Shown: in pieces, positions 18,101-25,649 of the stretch
How the letters are laid out: the number at the start of each line of letters is the position of its first letter
How positions within the stretch are numbered: position 1 is the stretch's first letter
Assembly: GCF_001995215.1 (NCBI RefSeq)
Contig: NZ_MUXN01000007.1
Span: forward strand, 62,001 to 126,000
DNA length: 64,000 bases
Source: Amycolatopsis azurea DSM 43854
GTDB taxonomy: Bacteria > Actinomycetota > Actinomycetes > Mycobacteriales > Pseudonocardiaceae
Direction: 5' to 3'
The notes under the pieces: model-generated
What the model saw: only the letters and a program-made list of their open reading frames with translations
Told to the model about the DNA's origin: nothing
Database searches by the model: none
Made by a program: the position numbers and the translations under genes

Positions 18101-19044
18101 TGGGGATCGGGAGCCTGTCCCTGACCGGCGCCGAACTTCCCACTCCCGCCACGGAATTCACGCTGCCCTGCGGATCGGGTCCGAGCGTCCGTCTGGAGGG
18201 CCTCGCCTACGACACGTCCGTGCGCGGCACCCTCGCCGATTTCACCGCGCACCGGCCGCTGACGTTGTCCGCGTGCCCCGATTCCCAGGGCGGCGTCGAT
18301 CTGGCGGCGGGTGGACACGAACTGCGCACCGACCGGTCCGAGTCCTTCGTGGTCCAGGACCTGTGGCTCAAACCCGTCGGGCGTTCCGCTTCGCCTGCCG
18401 CGCACCGTGCCGTCACCGTGGACTCCTGGGAGGCGACGTCCCGATCGGTCACCGTCGGGGGTGGGGACGAGGCCATCCTCGCCGTCCCGGAGAACGCCAA
18501 TGCGGGTTGGACCGCTTCGCTGAACGGGACTCCGCTGGTGAAGACGCGCGTCGACGGCTGGCAGCAGGCGTGGATCCTGCCCGCCGGTTCCGGCGGTGCC
18601 GTCCAGCTGGAGTTCACCCCGGACTGGAAGTACCGGTCAGGTCTGCTGATCGGCGCCGTCGCGATCCTGGCGGTGCTGATCGGCGTGCTGTGGCCGGTGC
18701 GCCGACGGCGGTTGTCCGTCGAGGCGGGCTCCGGTGCCGTGGTCCCCGTCGTCCTCATCGGACTGCTGGCCGTGCTGGGCGGGATGCTGCCGATCGTGCT
18801 GCTGATCGCCGTCCTGCTGGCCCGCCAGTTCAGCGAACGCGCGCCGCGATATCTCGCTTTCGGCGGGATGGTGGTGGGGACGCTCGTCGCGGTGGTGGGG
18901 CGGCTGCTGGGGCACGGTCAGGAGTGGGCTTATGGTCCGGTGACGCAGGCTTCGCTGCTGCTGGCCGCCGCTGCGATGGTGGCGATGTGTGTGCCTTGGT
19001 TCGCGGGGCGGTCACCTGAGCCGGACGTCGGGCCGAGGACGTAG
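15106..19044 (+). CDS. aftD: Alpha-(1->3)-arabinofuranosyltransferase AftD-like
   Basis: A 1312-residue integral membrane protein with GT-C architecture: about ten helices in residues 15-480, then a large extracytoplasmic region with two discoidin/F5-8C-like carbohydrate-binding modules (DGDPRTAWHSS near 691 and VDGNPATAWQ near 907), and final C-terminal helices (about 1178-1305). This matches AftD (DUF3367), which adds alpha-1,3 arabinofuranose branches from decaprenyl-phosphoarabinose during arabinogalactan or lipoarabinomannan synthesis. Mycobacterial AftD is about 1400 residues. The ATG at 15106 lies inside a TACC-N4-GGTAA dyad and 7 nt after TAGTAT, so the mRNA is probably leaderless. 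The 3' end overlaps the convergent AbiEi-like gene by 33 bp. Confidence 0.9.
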   Translation: MVTPGALAKKPSTWIVLALTVLSFLQRPGRTTFDTKLDLAVDPLAFLGRALHLWNPQATAGELQNQAYGYLFPMGPFFAVCQAVGIPVWIAQRLWCAVLLSVAFGGALLVARALEMGNERTRLIGAVGYALAPRMVTEIGSLSSEMLPAVLLPWVLLPLILADRIGSPRRAAGLSALAVLCMGGINGAMVVMALVLPGLWLLTRKWRSTHVELVIWWFVFVAGVMLWWILPLVLLGQYSLPFLDYIESATNTTAPMSLFEVLRGTNQWVAYVVQGTPWWPSGWALIDNPVLMAATGLVAAVGLFGLARRGLPERRFLVLGVLTGLTLLTVGYVGTLDSPLAEPVRHLLDGPLAPLRNVHKFEPVLRLPLMLAFVHGITSAAPAVRRNLRPALGALLVVAMAAPVWLLTLRPGPGWDEVPGYWYDAMGYVAKTDATARTLLLPATGFGEYDWGRTVDEPAQAIADSPWAVRNQVPLGSEGNTRLMDSIDAALADGRGDPGLAALLARSGYRFLVLRGDIDRAKVGAPDFTTVRAGLAGSPGIEKSAQFGPLEIFEVKRPVPLVTATSAKDVPTVSGGPENLLPLMNSGQLDPGTPTVLTGDGGSPTGPRLVTDGLRRAERNVGGVRDNLSQTLTAGESPRQQRAALDVLPFPGEQHQTVAAYRGIRSVTASTAASFADAFGGSDPSHQPFAALDGDPRTAWHSSSFTGPIGEWLEVELDTPRLVNTVDLAMVDDIRVGWPPTRIRITTDNGSVDHQVVRGEGAHTYPAPAGVTRKVRITLLSLVVGRQDGNVGISELKIPGAEPQRALEVPADLSAGAAPGFAFTRGQQPRYACVPDAGHVRCDASAARDGEEPDGIRRLFSTTSQSAYEFGGTVLPAGGGRVPVTLPGVRVSATSQLGGDPAASAFSAVDGNPATAWQPDVTDLRPTMTLDWEKPQTISGIRVATDPRAPTRLELTTPTSNRSVELDASGAATFAPLETTQLKIAFAGLDDDQRTRNSLGIGSLSLTGAELPTPATEFTLPCGSGPSVRLEGLAYDTSVRGTLADFTAHRPLTLSACPDSQGGVDLAAGGHELRTDRSESFVVQDLWLKPVGRSASPAAHRAVTVDSWEATSRSVTVGGGDEAILAVPENANAGWTASLNGTPLVKTRVDGWQQAWILPAGSGGAVQLEFTPDWKYRSGLLIGAVAILAVLIGVLWPVRRRRLSVEAGSGAVVPVVLIGLLAVLGGMLPIVLLIAVLLARQFSERAPRYLAFGGMVVGTLVAVVGRLLGHGQEWAYGPVTQASLLLAAAAMVAMCVPWFAGRSPEPDVGPRT

Positions 19045-19947
19045 CCGCGCGCTGTCCAACGCCGCTCGGAGTTCGGCCACGACCTTGCCGGGCTCCGAGC
19101 GCAAGCGTGACGGCAGCGTCTGGAGGACGACGATCCCGGCCGCGGCATAGCGCGCGTTGCGGGCGAGTGTGTCGCGAAAGCCGACGTCTCCCGCGTGGTA
19201 GCCGAGGGAATCGATTTCCCAGGCGAAGGCGAGTTCGTCGCACCAGCCGTCCGGTTTTGCGATGAAGGTGCCGTTCGCGTCGAAGATCCTGACGTTCCAA
19301 CGGCACTCGGGAAGATCGGACCGTTGCCACAGGTTCCAGGCGTCGGCTTCGGCGACCGAACGGGCGCCACCCAGGATCGGGAGGAGCGCGTCTCGCAAGC
19401 TGCTTCCCCGGCGAGCCTCGTCGAGTTCGTCGGCGAGTGCCTGCGGTAGGCAGAAACCTCGTTGGACTGCCTCGGCCATCATCGCCGTGACCATGTCCAA
19501 GTCCGGTGTTCTCCGGCATGCGTCGATTACCGCACGGGGGACCGGAGCGGTCGGGACACCGACCCTCTCCCGGGGTTTCGGCAGGCGGCGTGACCGTTCG
19601 ATGTGGACGAAGGCGCAGTCGGCCACCGAGCGTTCCGCGGGGACCAGAACGTGGACTTCCTCTGTGCCAGGAAGGTTGCGCAGCCCGTATCGCGCCAAGG
19701 CTCGCACGCCGGTCAGGATCGAGCCTTCACCGGCATGCAGGAGTCCCGCTTCGATTTTGTGTTCGTCGGTCGGTTCACCGTTCTCGAGCAGCACGACGCC
19801 GGGCAGCAGTATCCGCCACGTCCCGCCGGGTCCGCAGCGTCGCGAGATCGTGCTGCGTGCCATGCCGAGGGTTTCGAGTTGCTTCGCCGAGATCACCGGC
19901 GAACCGGTGGTGATCAGTGGGTGGCGCGCCCAGTCTCCTCTACGCAC
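19012..19947 (-). CDS. AbiEi-antitoxin-type HTH plus DUF559-like endonuclease-fold protein
   Basis: A 311-residue protein. The N-terminal 60 residues (ISAKQLETLGMARSTISRRC) resemble the winged helix of AbiEi-type antitoxins. The C-terminal part (PDGWCDELAFAWEIDSLGYH, near residue 225) resembles the DUF559/Vsr-like nuclease fold with conserved acidic residues. Such stand-alone actinobacterial genes occur in many copies per genome, usually without an AbiEii toxin partner, and none is seen here. Function unknown; a regulatory or DNA-processing role is an inference. GTG start at 19947 without a clear ribosome binding site. It interrupts the envelope locus. Confidence 0.7.
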   Translation of the reverse strand: MRRGDWARHPLITTGSPVISAKQLETLGMARSTISRRCGPGGTWRILLPGVVLLENGEPTDEHKIEAGLLHAGEGSILTGVRALARYGLRNLPGTEEVHVLVPAERSVADCAFVHIERSRRLPKPRERVGVPTAPVPRAVIDACRRTPDLDMVTAMMAEAVQRGFCLPQALADELDEARRGSSLRDALLPILGGARSVAEADAWNLWQRSDLPECRWNVRIFDANGTFIAKPDGWCDELAFAWEIDSLGYHAGDVGFRDTLARNARYAAAGIVVLQTLPSRLRSEPGKVVAELRAALDSARLRPRPDVRLR

Positions 19948-20016
19948 CGGAACAGCATGGAGCCGATCACCGACAGAACGCGACGGTCCGGCTTCGTGAC
20001 CGGACCTTTCGTGGAG

Positions 20017-20063
20017 GACCGTGTGGATTTTGGAGCGTTGGACGCAACAAAATCCACACGGTC
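20017..20063 (-). terminator. Strong stem-loop downstream of the flippase-like gene
   Basis: A perfect 16-bp stem (20017-20032 and 20048-20063, core CCGTGTGGATTTTG) encloses a 15-nt loop that can form a further GCGT/ACGC stem. It begins at the stop codon of the minus-strand flippase-like gene, so it probably terminates that transcript or protects its 3' end. Confidence 0.7.
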
Positions 20064-21285
20064 ACCGGCGCGACCGAAGCTCCAGCAAAGCGCCGGAGAG
20101 GGCGAGAGCACCGGCACAGCAAGCGGCCACGGTCACCACCTGGACGGCCGAAGAGTGCAGCCAAGTGGTCACCAGCACCGTTTCGACGACGACGGTCGCC
20201 CACATCAGCACGGTCACTCGCCGGTCGCCCGCGGCGAGGCGCGAGAACAGCAGGATCTGCACCAGCGCGAGCATCGAGCCGGCGAGCGCGAACGGCCAGA
20301 CGGGCATGGTGCTGGCGGCATAGCCGGGGCCGCCGATGAAGGAGAGCAGCCGTGGCCCGAAGACGAGAGAGACGAGGAGGACGAGGGCGTCCAGGGTGGC
20401 GCAGAAGGCGAGGGCGGCGGGCAGGATCCGGCGCCGGTCGTCGCCGTTCGCGAAGCGGGGGAGCACCAGGACACCGACGGCTTGGGGGAGCCAGTAGGCG
20501 ATTTTCGTGACGATCGCGCCGAGCGCGTATTCGCCCGCCTCGTTCGCGGGGAGGGTGTGGCGGGCCAGGACCAGGTCGAGGTTCACCAGCAGGACGAGCG
20601 CCAGCATCGCCTGTGCCGCGTGCAGGACCTCGCCCGCGTGCCGGCCCGCTTTCCGCGGCCGCGGCCGTCCACAGAGGAGCCAGCCGCAGAAGATCACCAG
20701 GTACGAGCCGATCGCGGTCCCGGCCAGCGCGCCGGTGGCGTCGCCGCCGATCAGGAGCCCGATCAGCGATCCGCCGACCTTGCCCACGCCTTCGAGCGAC
20801 ATGAGCCCGGCGAGCAGCGCGAAACGGCCGCCGCCTTGCAGCAGGCCGTGGAAGAGGCCGAGCAGGGTCAACGGGCCGAGCGTGACGGCGAGCAGCAGCG
20901 CGGGGACCACGGAGCCGAGATGCAGCACGAAGACCAGCACCGGCGCCAGGATCAGGCCGATGGTCGCGACGATGGCGCTCGTCGTGAGCCCGAGCGCGAA
21001 GAGCGTCCCGTCGTCCCGCGACTCTTTTGCTGAACGCAGCCGTGCCACCCGCAGCGCGACCACGGTCTGCAGGCCCATCGCGGGCACGACACCGATCACC
21101 AGCACCGCCAGCAGCGAACTCAGTTCACCGAACGCGCCCGGCGCGAGCAGCCGGGCGGCGACGATGCTCAGCGCGTAGGCGCCGGCGTTGTTGGCCGCCA
21201 GCGCGAGCGAAACGAGGATCGCCGCGACACGCTTGTCGGTCCTGGTCTGCTCGACCTCGACGTCTACGCTCAACGGTGCTCCCAT
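20062..21285 (-). CDS. Flippase-like polysaccharide export membrane protein
   Basis: A 407-residue protein made almost entirely of hydrophobic helices (about 12), starting LVSLALAANNAGAYALSIVAARLL. This resembles the MOP/MviN/Wzx oligosaccharide flippases, which move polyprenyl-linked glycans across the membrane. The ATG at 21285 lies in the ATTACC-N4-GGTAAT dyad at 21284-21299 and has no Shine-Dalgarno sequence; TATGGT at about 21306-21311 (minus strand) could be the -10, giving a very short leader. It is divergent from the GT-C-like gene. In this setting it probably exports a glycan precursor. Confidence 0.78.
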   Translation of the reverse strand: MGAPLSVDVEVEQTRTDKRVAAILVSLALAANNAGAYALSIVAARLLAPGAFGELSSLLAVLVIGVVPAMGLQTVVALRVARLRSAKESRDDGTLFALGLTTSAIVATIGLILAPVLVFVLHLGSVVPALLLAVTLGPLTLLGLFHGLLQGGGRFALLAGLMSLEGVGKVGGSLIGLLIGGDATGALAGTAIGSYLVIFCGWLLCGRPRPRKAGRHAGEVLHAAQAMLALVLLVNLDLVLARHTLPANEAGEYALGAIVTKIAYWLPQAVGVLVLPRFANGDDRRRILPAALAFCATLDALVLLVSLVFGPRLLSFIGGPGYAASTMPVWPFALAGSMLALVQILLFSRLAAGDRRVTVLMWATVVVETVLVTTWLHSSAVQVVTVAACCAGALALSGALLELRSRR

Positions 21286-21299
21286 TACCGGCGGGTAAT
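21284..21299. promoter_or_regulatory. Perfect dyad ATTACC-GGCG-GGTAAT over a start codon
   Basis: A perfect 16-bp inverted repeat with a 4-nt centre that includes the start codon of the flippase-like gene and lies 43 bp upstream of the divergent GT-C-like gene. The same arms with a different centre occur at 27485-27500. It has operator geometry; the cognate regulator is unknown. Confidence 0.55.
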
Positions 21300-21342
21300 C
21301 TCCGCGACCATAACCGCGATCGAGGCGGAAAGGGAAGGGCAC

Positions 21343-23034
21343 TTGGACGCACGGCGTGAACGTCTCGTCCTGGCCGCGGTGTCGGCGGGACTGGCGTTGC
21401 TGGTGTTCGTCCCGGTGCTCGGACGTGGTTTCGTCCTGAGCTACGACATGGTGTTCGCCCAGCGTCAGTCCCTTGTCCCGGACGCGCTCGGCCTCGGTTC
21501 CGCGCTGCCGCGTTCGGTTCCCGCCGATGCCGTGATCGCGCTCGCGACCGCGGTGGTCCCCGGCGACATCGTCCAGAAAATCGTCTTGTTCGTCTCGCTG
21601 TTCGCGGCGGCGTACGGCGCAGCGCGGCTGGTTCCGACGGAGCAACTCGGCACGCGGATCGTCGCCGCCACCGGGTACGCGTGGACGGCCTATTTCGCGG
21701 AACGGTTGTTCATCGGGCATTGGCCGCTCTTGCTCACCTACGCCTGCCTGCCGTGGATCGTGCGCGCCGCGCTTTCCCTGCGCGAGAGCGAACCCAGGGC
21801 GCTCGCGCGGCTGGTGCTCGCCTGCGCTCCGGCGGTGCTCACCCCGCCCGGCGGCGTCCTGGCCGCGCTCACCGCGATCGTCCTGGCCGGACCCCGGAAA
21901 CTCGGCCATACCGTCGGTATCGCCGTCGTGCTGAACCTCCCGTGGCTCGTGCCGACACTCCTGCACGACGGCGGCACGCTGTCCGATCCCGCCGGAGTGG
22001 CCGCGTTCAGCGCCCGCGCGGAAAGCTGGGGCCCGGCGATCCTGAGCGTGCTCGGACTCGGGGGCATCTGGAACGGTGACGTCGTCCCCGGCAGCCGGGG
22101 CGCGCCGATGGCGCCGGTGCTGATCCTCGTCACGATCGCCGTGGCACTGGCCGGACTCCGCTCCCTCGCGAGAAGGTGGGGCGCGCCGCCGGCGAGAGCG
22201 TTGCTGGTGCTGGGAGTTCTCGGCGTCGTGCTCGCCGCACTGGCGACGTTGCCGTTCGGGGAGCCCGCGCTGTCCTGGGCGATGGGACACGTTCCCGGCG
22301 CGGGGTTGCTGCGGGACGCGCAGAAATGGGTGGCCTGGTGGGCACTTCCCGTCGCGCTCGGGTTCGCGCTCGCGGTCGAGGCGGCCGTCGCGCGGCTGCG
22401 GGCCGGGGCCGCGCGCGGGGCGCTCGTCGTGGCCGCCGCGCTCTTTCCCTTGCTCACCATGCCCGACCTCGCCTGGGGCGGCTGGGGAAAGCTCGAAGCG
22501 GTGCGCTACCCGGACGACTGGAACGCCGTCCACCGGGTGCTCGCGGAGGACGACCGGCCCGGCGACGTCGTCGCGCTGCCGCTGTCCACGTTCCGCAGAT
22601 TCGCCTGGAACGACCACCGCACCCAGCTCGACCCGGCACCGAGGGCGTTGCCCGCGACCGTCCTCGTCGACGACACGTTGCGGGTCGGCGGCGAGGTGAT
22701 CGCCGGTGAGGATTCCAGAATGGACCGTGTCCGCGCCGCGAAGTCGCCCGAAGACCTTTCGGCGGCGGGAATCGGCTGGATCCTGGTCGAACACGGGACG
22801 CCGGGCCGGGTCGACCCGCGGTTGCTGACCGGCGCGGTACCGGTGTGGTCCGGTGACTGGCTCACCCTTTACCGCACTCCCGGTGCACCCGTCATGAGCG
22901 GAACGCGATCACCGATCCCCGTGCTGCTGGCAAACGGAGTAGCGCTGGTGTCGATCGCCGCCGCACTGTTGTGCCTTAAGTTACCGGTGCGTACATTGAG
23001 CCGACGCAGGAATTCCCTGTCGCGGAAGGAGTAG
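21343..23034 (+). CDS. Polytopic GT-C-like membrane protein (Rv0226c-type)
   Basis: A 563-residue protein with about 12 hydrophobic segments, an early extracytoplasmic loop (GRGFVLSYDMVF) and a later globular extracytoplasmic region (about 385-520, WNAVHRVLAEDDRPGDVV), ending with a helix and a basic tail. Size, topology and neighbours (GT4, methyltransferase, DUF3068, DUF2613, aftD) match what I recall of M. tuberculosis Rv0226c, a conserved membrane protein of unknown role. A glycan-polymerising or transferring role is an inference. TTG start at 21343 with the purine-rich GGAAAGGGAAGGG upstream. The gene stops 3 bp before the DUF2613 start. Confidence 0.8.
   Translation: MDARRERLVLAAVSAGLALLVFVPVLGRGFVLSYDMVFAQRQSLVPDALGLGSALPRSVPADAVIALATAVVPGDIVQKIVLFVSLFAAAYGAARLVPTEQLGTRIVAATGYAWTAYFAERLFIGHWPLLLTYACLPWIVRAALSLRESEPRALARLVLACAPAVLTPPGGVLAALTAIVLAGPRKLGHTVGIAVVLNLPWLVPTLLHDGGTLSDPAGVAAFSARAESWGPAILSVLGLGGIWNGDVVPGSRGAPMAPVLILVTIAVALAGLRSLARRWGAPPARALLVLGVLGVVLAALATLPFGEPALSWAMGHVPGAGLLRDAQKWVAWWALPVALGFALAVEAAVARLRAGAARGALVVAAALFPLLTMPDLAWGGWGKLEAVRYPDDWNAVHRVLAEDDRPGDVVALPLSTFRRFAWNDHRTQLDPAPRALPATVLVDDTLRVGGEVIAGEDSRMDRVRAAKSPEDLSAAGIGWILVEHGTPGRVDPRLLTGAVPVWSGDWLTLYRTPGAPVMSGTRSPIPVLLANGVALVSIAAALLCLKLPVRTLSRRRNSLSRKE
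22980..22995 (+). promoter_or_regulatory. Repeated 16-mer GTTACCGGTGCGTACA upstream of DUF2613
   Basis: The identical 16-mer occurs at 25599-25614, in front of the other methyltransferase and GT genes. TAAGTT (22977-22982) overlaps its 5' end and fits a -10 hexamer. Because this copy is inside the end of the Rv0226c-like gene, it may be an internal promoter or operator for DUF2613 and the acyltransferase-like gene. Confidence 0.45.
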
Positions 23035-23037
23035 GTC

Positions 23038-23217
23038 TTGGGCACCCTCATCGGCGCGGCCGCCGCCGTCATCATCGGGCTCGCAACGGCCGCAGGGGGG
23101 AGTTACGCGCTGACGAACTCCGCCGATCCGGACGCCGCGCCCCAGGTGCAGGCGAAGATCAAGGAGCAGTTCAACCCGAACTCTGGCCCCGACGACGTCA
23201 TTTACGGCAACCGCTGA
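23038..23217 (+). CDS. Small DUF2613 membrane/secreted protein
   Basis: A 59-residue protein starting MGTLIGAAAAVIIGLATAAG, that is one N-terminal hydrophobic helix followed by a polar tail ending DDVIYGNR. Length and pattern match the DUF2613 family, whose mycobacterial member (Rv0236A) lies next to aftD. TTG start at 23038 with GAAGGAG 6 nt upstream. It starts 3 bp after the GT-C-like gene stops and 4 bp before the next gene, so it is translationally linked in an operon. A helper role for envelope glycosyltransferases is an inference from conserved linkage. Confidence 0.78.
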   Translation: MGTLIGAAAAVIIGLATAAGGSYALTNSADPDAAPQVQAKIKEQFNPNSGPDDVIYGNR

Positions 23218-23221
23218 GCCG

Positions 23222-24283
23222 GTGTCCCAGCTCGCTTCCGACCACGCGAGCCGGGTCGTCGGGCTCTACGGCGACCCCACCGTTTCCTGGAGCATCCTCC
23301 TGGAGGCGAGGCTTTCTTCGGTCCTGACACCGGAAAAGGCGCGGATGCGGCTGGCGGTCGCGGTCGAGGAACGGCCGTGGCTCGGGGCCGCTCCCGACGT
23401 CGAAGCCGTTCCCGGGAAAGAACTGGCGGCGACCCGCGATCGTTTCGCCGAGGCGGCGTACGAACGCGGCGCGCCGCTGCTCCGGGTCGCCGTCGGCACC
23501 GGCGAACCCGTCGTGCTGATCGCCGCGCACCACGGCGCGCTCGACGGTCTCGGCCTGCTCGCCGTCCTGGGACTCGCCCTCGACATCCCGATTTCGTCCG
23601 CCGCCAAAGGAATCGGCGCGCGTACGGCGGATCGGTCCTTTCTCGTCTCGGCATTCCACAGGCTCGCTGAAGCGCTTTTCGCGCCACCGGCGAGGATCAC
23701 CCCGGAACGGGCCGAAACTGGCTCAGGGGACGTGTTCAGCGCCAGGATCCTCCCTCGTTCACGGCTCGGGTCGTCGGCTTTCGCGGCGGCGGCCGCCCGG
23801 CTGACCGAGACATGGAATGCCCGGCGCGGCAAGAAAACCGCCCGGGTCGTCGCCGCGGTGGGTGCTTCCTGGCGAGGCGGCGCGGCTCCGGAACCCGAGC
23901 ACGACAGCGCGTTCTTCCGCCTGCGGCTCGGCCGGAATCCCGCCGTCGCCGAAGTCGGCGCGCTGCTGGCCACGCGGCCGCCGGAACCCGATTTCCCCGC
24001 TCGCAGCAGCAGGATCGCCCGGCTGGGTACGCGGCTGCTGGCGGGCAGGCTCGGTTCGACCTACCTGGTTTCCAATCTCGGCGTCGTTTCGGCGGCGGAC
24101 GCGGTCACCTCGATCGCGTTCTATCCCGCCGCCAGCGGCCGCTCAGGCGTGGCGTTCGGCGCGGCGACCGTCGGGGAGACGAGCACCATCACCGTGCGCG
24201 CACGCCGCAAGGACTTCGACGCCACCGCGGCGGCCGGGCTGGCCGACGGGCTCGTCGAAGCCCTCAGGCGTCAGTGTTTGTAG
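23222..24283 (+). CDS. Condensation-domain-like (PapA/BAHD-type) acyltransferase
   Basis: A 353-residue protein with the catalytic signature HHGALDG (HHxxxDG) near residue 101, which defines the CoA-dependent acyltransferase/condensation superfamily. The length is about that of one short chloramphenicol-acetyltransferase-like unit pair, so a stand-alone acyltransferase rather than an NRPS module. The later segment STYLVSNLGVVS fits the second half of the fold. In mycobacteria such enzymes (PapA) acylate envelope lipids and sugars. Here it may acylate a glycan or glycolipid made by the locus, which is an inference. GTG start 4 bp after DUF2613 with no separate ribosome binding site, suggesting translational coupling. 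Confidence 0.7.
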   Translation: MSQLASDHASRVVGLYGDPTVSWSILLEARLSSVLTPEKARMRLAVAVEERPWLGAAPDVEAVPGKELAATRDRFAEAAYERGAPLLRVAVGTGEPVVLIAAHHGALDGLGLLAVLGLALDIPISSAAKGIGARTADRSFLVSAFHRLAEALFAPPARITPERAETGSGDVFSARILPRSRLGSSAFAAAAARLTETWNARRGKKTARVVAAVGASWRGGAAPEPEHDSAFFRLRLGRNPAVAEVGALLATRPPEPDFPARSSRIARLGTRLLAGRLGSTYLVSNLGVVSAADAVTSIAFYPAASGRSGVAFGAATVGETSTITVRARRKDFDATAAAGLADGLVEALRRQCL

Positions 24284-24398
24284 GTGAACCCGCGTCCGCG
24301 ATCGACGTCGGCAGGGCGCGAGCTGGTCTCTCAGGTCGCGCATGTGGTGAAGGCGCCCTGCCACCGCGATAGCGGGGCCTTCGGCCGGGCGGGTTCAC
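24284..24398. other. Nested inverted repeats between convergent genes; possible structured RNA or bidirectional terminator
   Basis: Outer arms GTGAACCCGC (24284-24293) and GCGGGTTCAC (24389-24398) close a region holding GGCAGGGCGC (24310-24319) with its complement at 24353-24362, a CCGC-GATA-GCGG hairpin (24364-24375) and a GGCC-TTC-GGCC hairpin. An alternative hairpin (GCGCGAGCTG with CAGGTCGCGC, 24316-24341) competes with the second stem. It abuts the stop of the acyltransferase gene and ends 8 bp before the end of the convergent GT gene. No known RNA family was recognised. Confidence 0.35.
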
Positions 24399-24406
24399 GC
24401 GTACGG

Positions 24407-25564
24407 TCACCTTGCCGGACAAACCTCAGCTTCGCCAACAGGCGTCAGCACCCTGGGATGGGGGATGGCCACCCCGGCCACGTCGCGCACGAGTGATTCG
24501 AAGCGGTTCACGCTGTGCTCCCAGTCGAACAGGCCAGCCCAGGTGACGCCGGCGCGGCCCATCTCGCTCCGGCGCGTCCGGTCGGCGAGCAGACCGTCCA
24601 CCTGCGCGGTGAAATCGGCGAAGTCGTCGGCGAGCAGCCCGGTCTTGCCCTCCACAATGGATTCCGCCACGCCGCCCGCCGCCCGGTAGGCCACCGACGG
24701 CACACCGTGCGCGGCGGCTTCCATGATGACGATTCCCCAGCCCTCTTTGACCGACGGGCACAGGTGCAGCCAGGACCGTTCCAGGATCTCGTGTTTCCCG
24801 GCCTCGTCGACCCAGCCGTGCAGCCGCACCCGGTCCTCGACGCCGCGGGCGCGGGCGTGTTCGCGCAGGACCTCCTCCCACGGGCCCTGACCGACGATTT
24901 CCAGCCGCAGCGTCGGCCAGCGCCGCGTCAGTTCCGCGACGACGTCGATCGCGTGCTCGATCCGCTTGTGCGGCACCAGCCTGCTGACCGCGACCAGCGT
25001 CGGCTCGGTCTCGCGGACGGCCTTTCCGCGCGGGGGAGTGTCCAAACCGTTCGGTACCACGGTGATCCGTGATCCTTCGATGCCGAGCCCGGCGAGTTCG
25101 CCCTTGGTGATCTCGGAAACCGTGACGTAGCGGCAGTGCCGGAACAGCCACGGCGCCAGCCGGGACTCGATCCACCAGCCGATCCGGCCCAGTGTCTCGC
25201 CGAGCGCGCTGATCCACTGTTCCTTGTGGACGTGGTGCACCAGCACGAGGACCGGGCAGCCCGCCACCAGCCTGGCGAAGAACGGCATCCCGTTCTGCAC
25301 GTCGACCACGAGGTCGGCGTGTGCCTTGCGGATCGCCCGGAGCGCGTGGAGGTAGACGCCGAACTTGTTGCCGCGGCGGCGATAGCGGACGCCGTCGCGC
25401 CATTCCCCGGCGTTCGCGCCCGGATAGGCCGCGCACTGGATCTCGACCCGGTAACCGGCCTTGGCGAGTCCTTCGGCCATCCGCTCGACGTACCGCTCGG
25501 AGCCGCCGCCCTCCGGATGCCCGGTGTCGCGCCAGTTGACGAGCAGCACACGTGGCCGTTCCAT
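24407..25564 (-). CDS. GT4-family glycosyltransferase (Rv0225-type)
   Basis: A 385-residue cytosolic GT-B enzyme. The N-terminal GGGSERYVERMAEGLAKAGY, linker PNGLDTPP, and C-terminal KEGWGIVIMEAAAHGVPSV (the EX7E donor-site motif of retaining GT4 enzymes) are all present. It should transfer a sugar from a nucleotide donor to a lipid or glycan acceptor at the inner leaflet. Length and setting match what I recall of Rv0225. ATG at 25564 with GGGAGAACC upstream. It is divergent from the methyltransferase gene across an 85-bp region carrying the repeated 16-mer. Confidence 0.88.
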   Translation of the reverse strand: MERPRVLLVNWRDTGHPEGGGSERYVERMAEGLAKAGYRVEIQCAAYPGANAGEWRDGVRYRRRGNKFGVYLHALRAIRKAHADLVVDVQNGMPFFARLVAGCPVLVLVHHVHKEQWISALGETLGRIGWWIESRLAPWLFRHCRYVTVSEITKGELAGLGIEGSRITVVPNGLDTPPRGKAVRETEPTLVAVSRLVPHKRIEHAIDVVAELTRRWPTLRLEIVGQGPWEEVLREHARARGVEDRVRLHGWVDEAGKHEILERSWLHLCPSVKEGWGIVIMEAAAHGVPSVAYRAAGGVAESIVEGKTGLLADDFADFTAQVDGLLADRTRRSEMGRAGVTWAGLFDWEHSVNRFESLVRDVAGVAIPHPRVLTPVGEAEVCPAR

Positions 25565-25598
25565 CGTGGTTCTCCCAACCTGTTAGCGACAATGCTAG

Positions 25599-25614
25599 GT
25601 TACCGGTGCGTACA
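25599..25614. promoter_or_regulatory. Second copy of GTTACCGGTGCGTACA in a divergent promoter region
   Basis: Identical to the element at 22980-22995. TAGGTT (25597-25602) fits a plus-strand -10 and TAGCAT fits a minus-strand -10 just beyond the motif. It lies between the divergent GT4 and methyltransferase genes and could serve both. Confidence 0.5.
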
Positions 25615-25649
25615 CGGTAGAGGAATCATTCCCGGAAAGCGATGGTTCG

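Noticed and set aside
15256..18405. 1049-codon minus-strand frame opposite aftD
   Set aside because: It has biased composition (Arg, His, Gln, Gly), no domain, and lies wholly within the aftD coding region.
19012..19947. Complete AbiE toxin-antitoxin system
   Set aside because: No AbiEii nucleotidyltransferase toxin gene is adjacent, and the C-terminal domain looks like a DUF559 nuclease fold instead.
24284..24398. tRNA or signal-recognition-particle RNA
   Set aside because: The GGTTCAC near the 3' end recalls a T loop but no acceptor or anticodon arm fits, and the SRP core motifs are absent.
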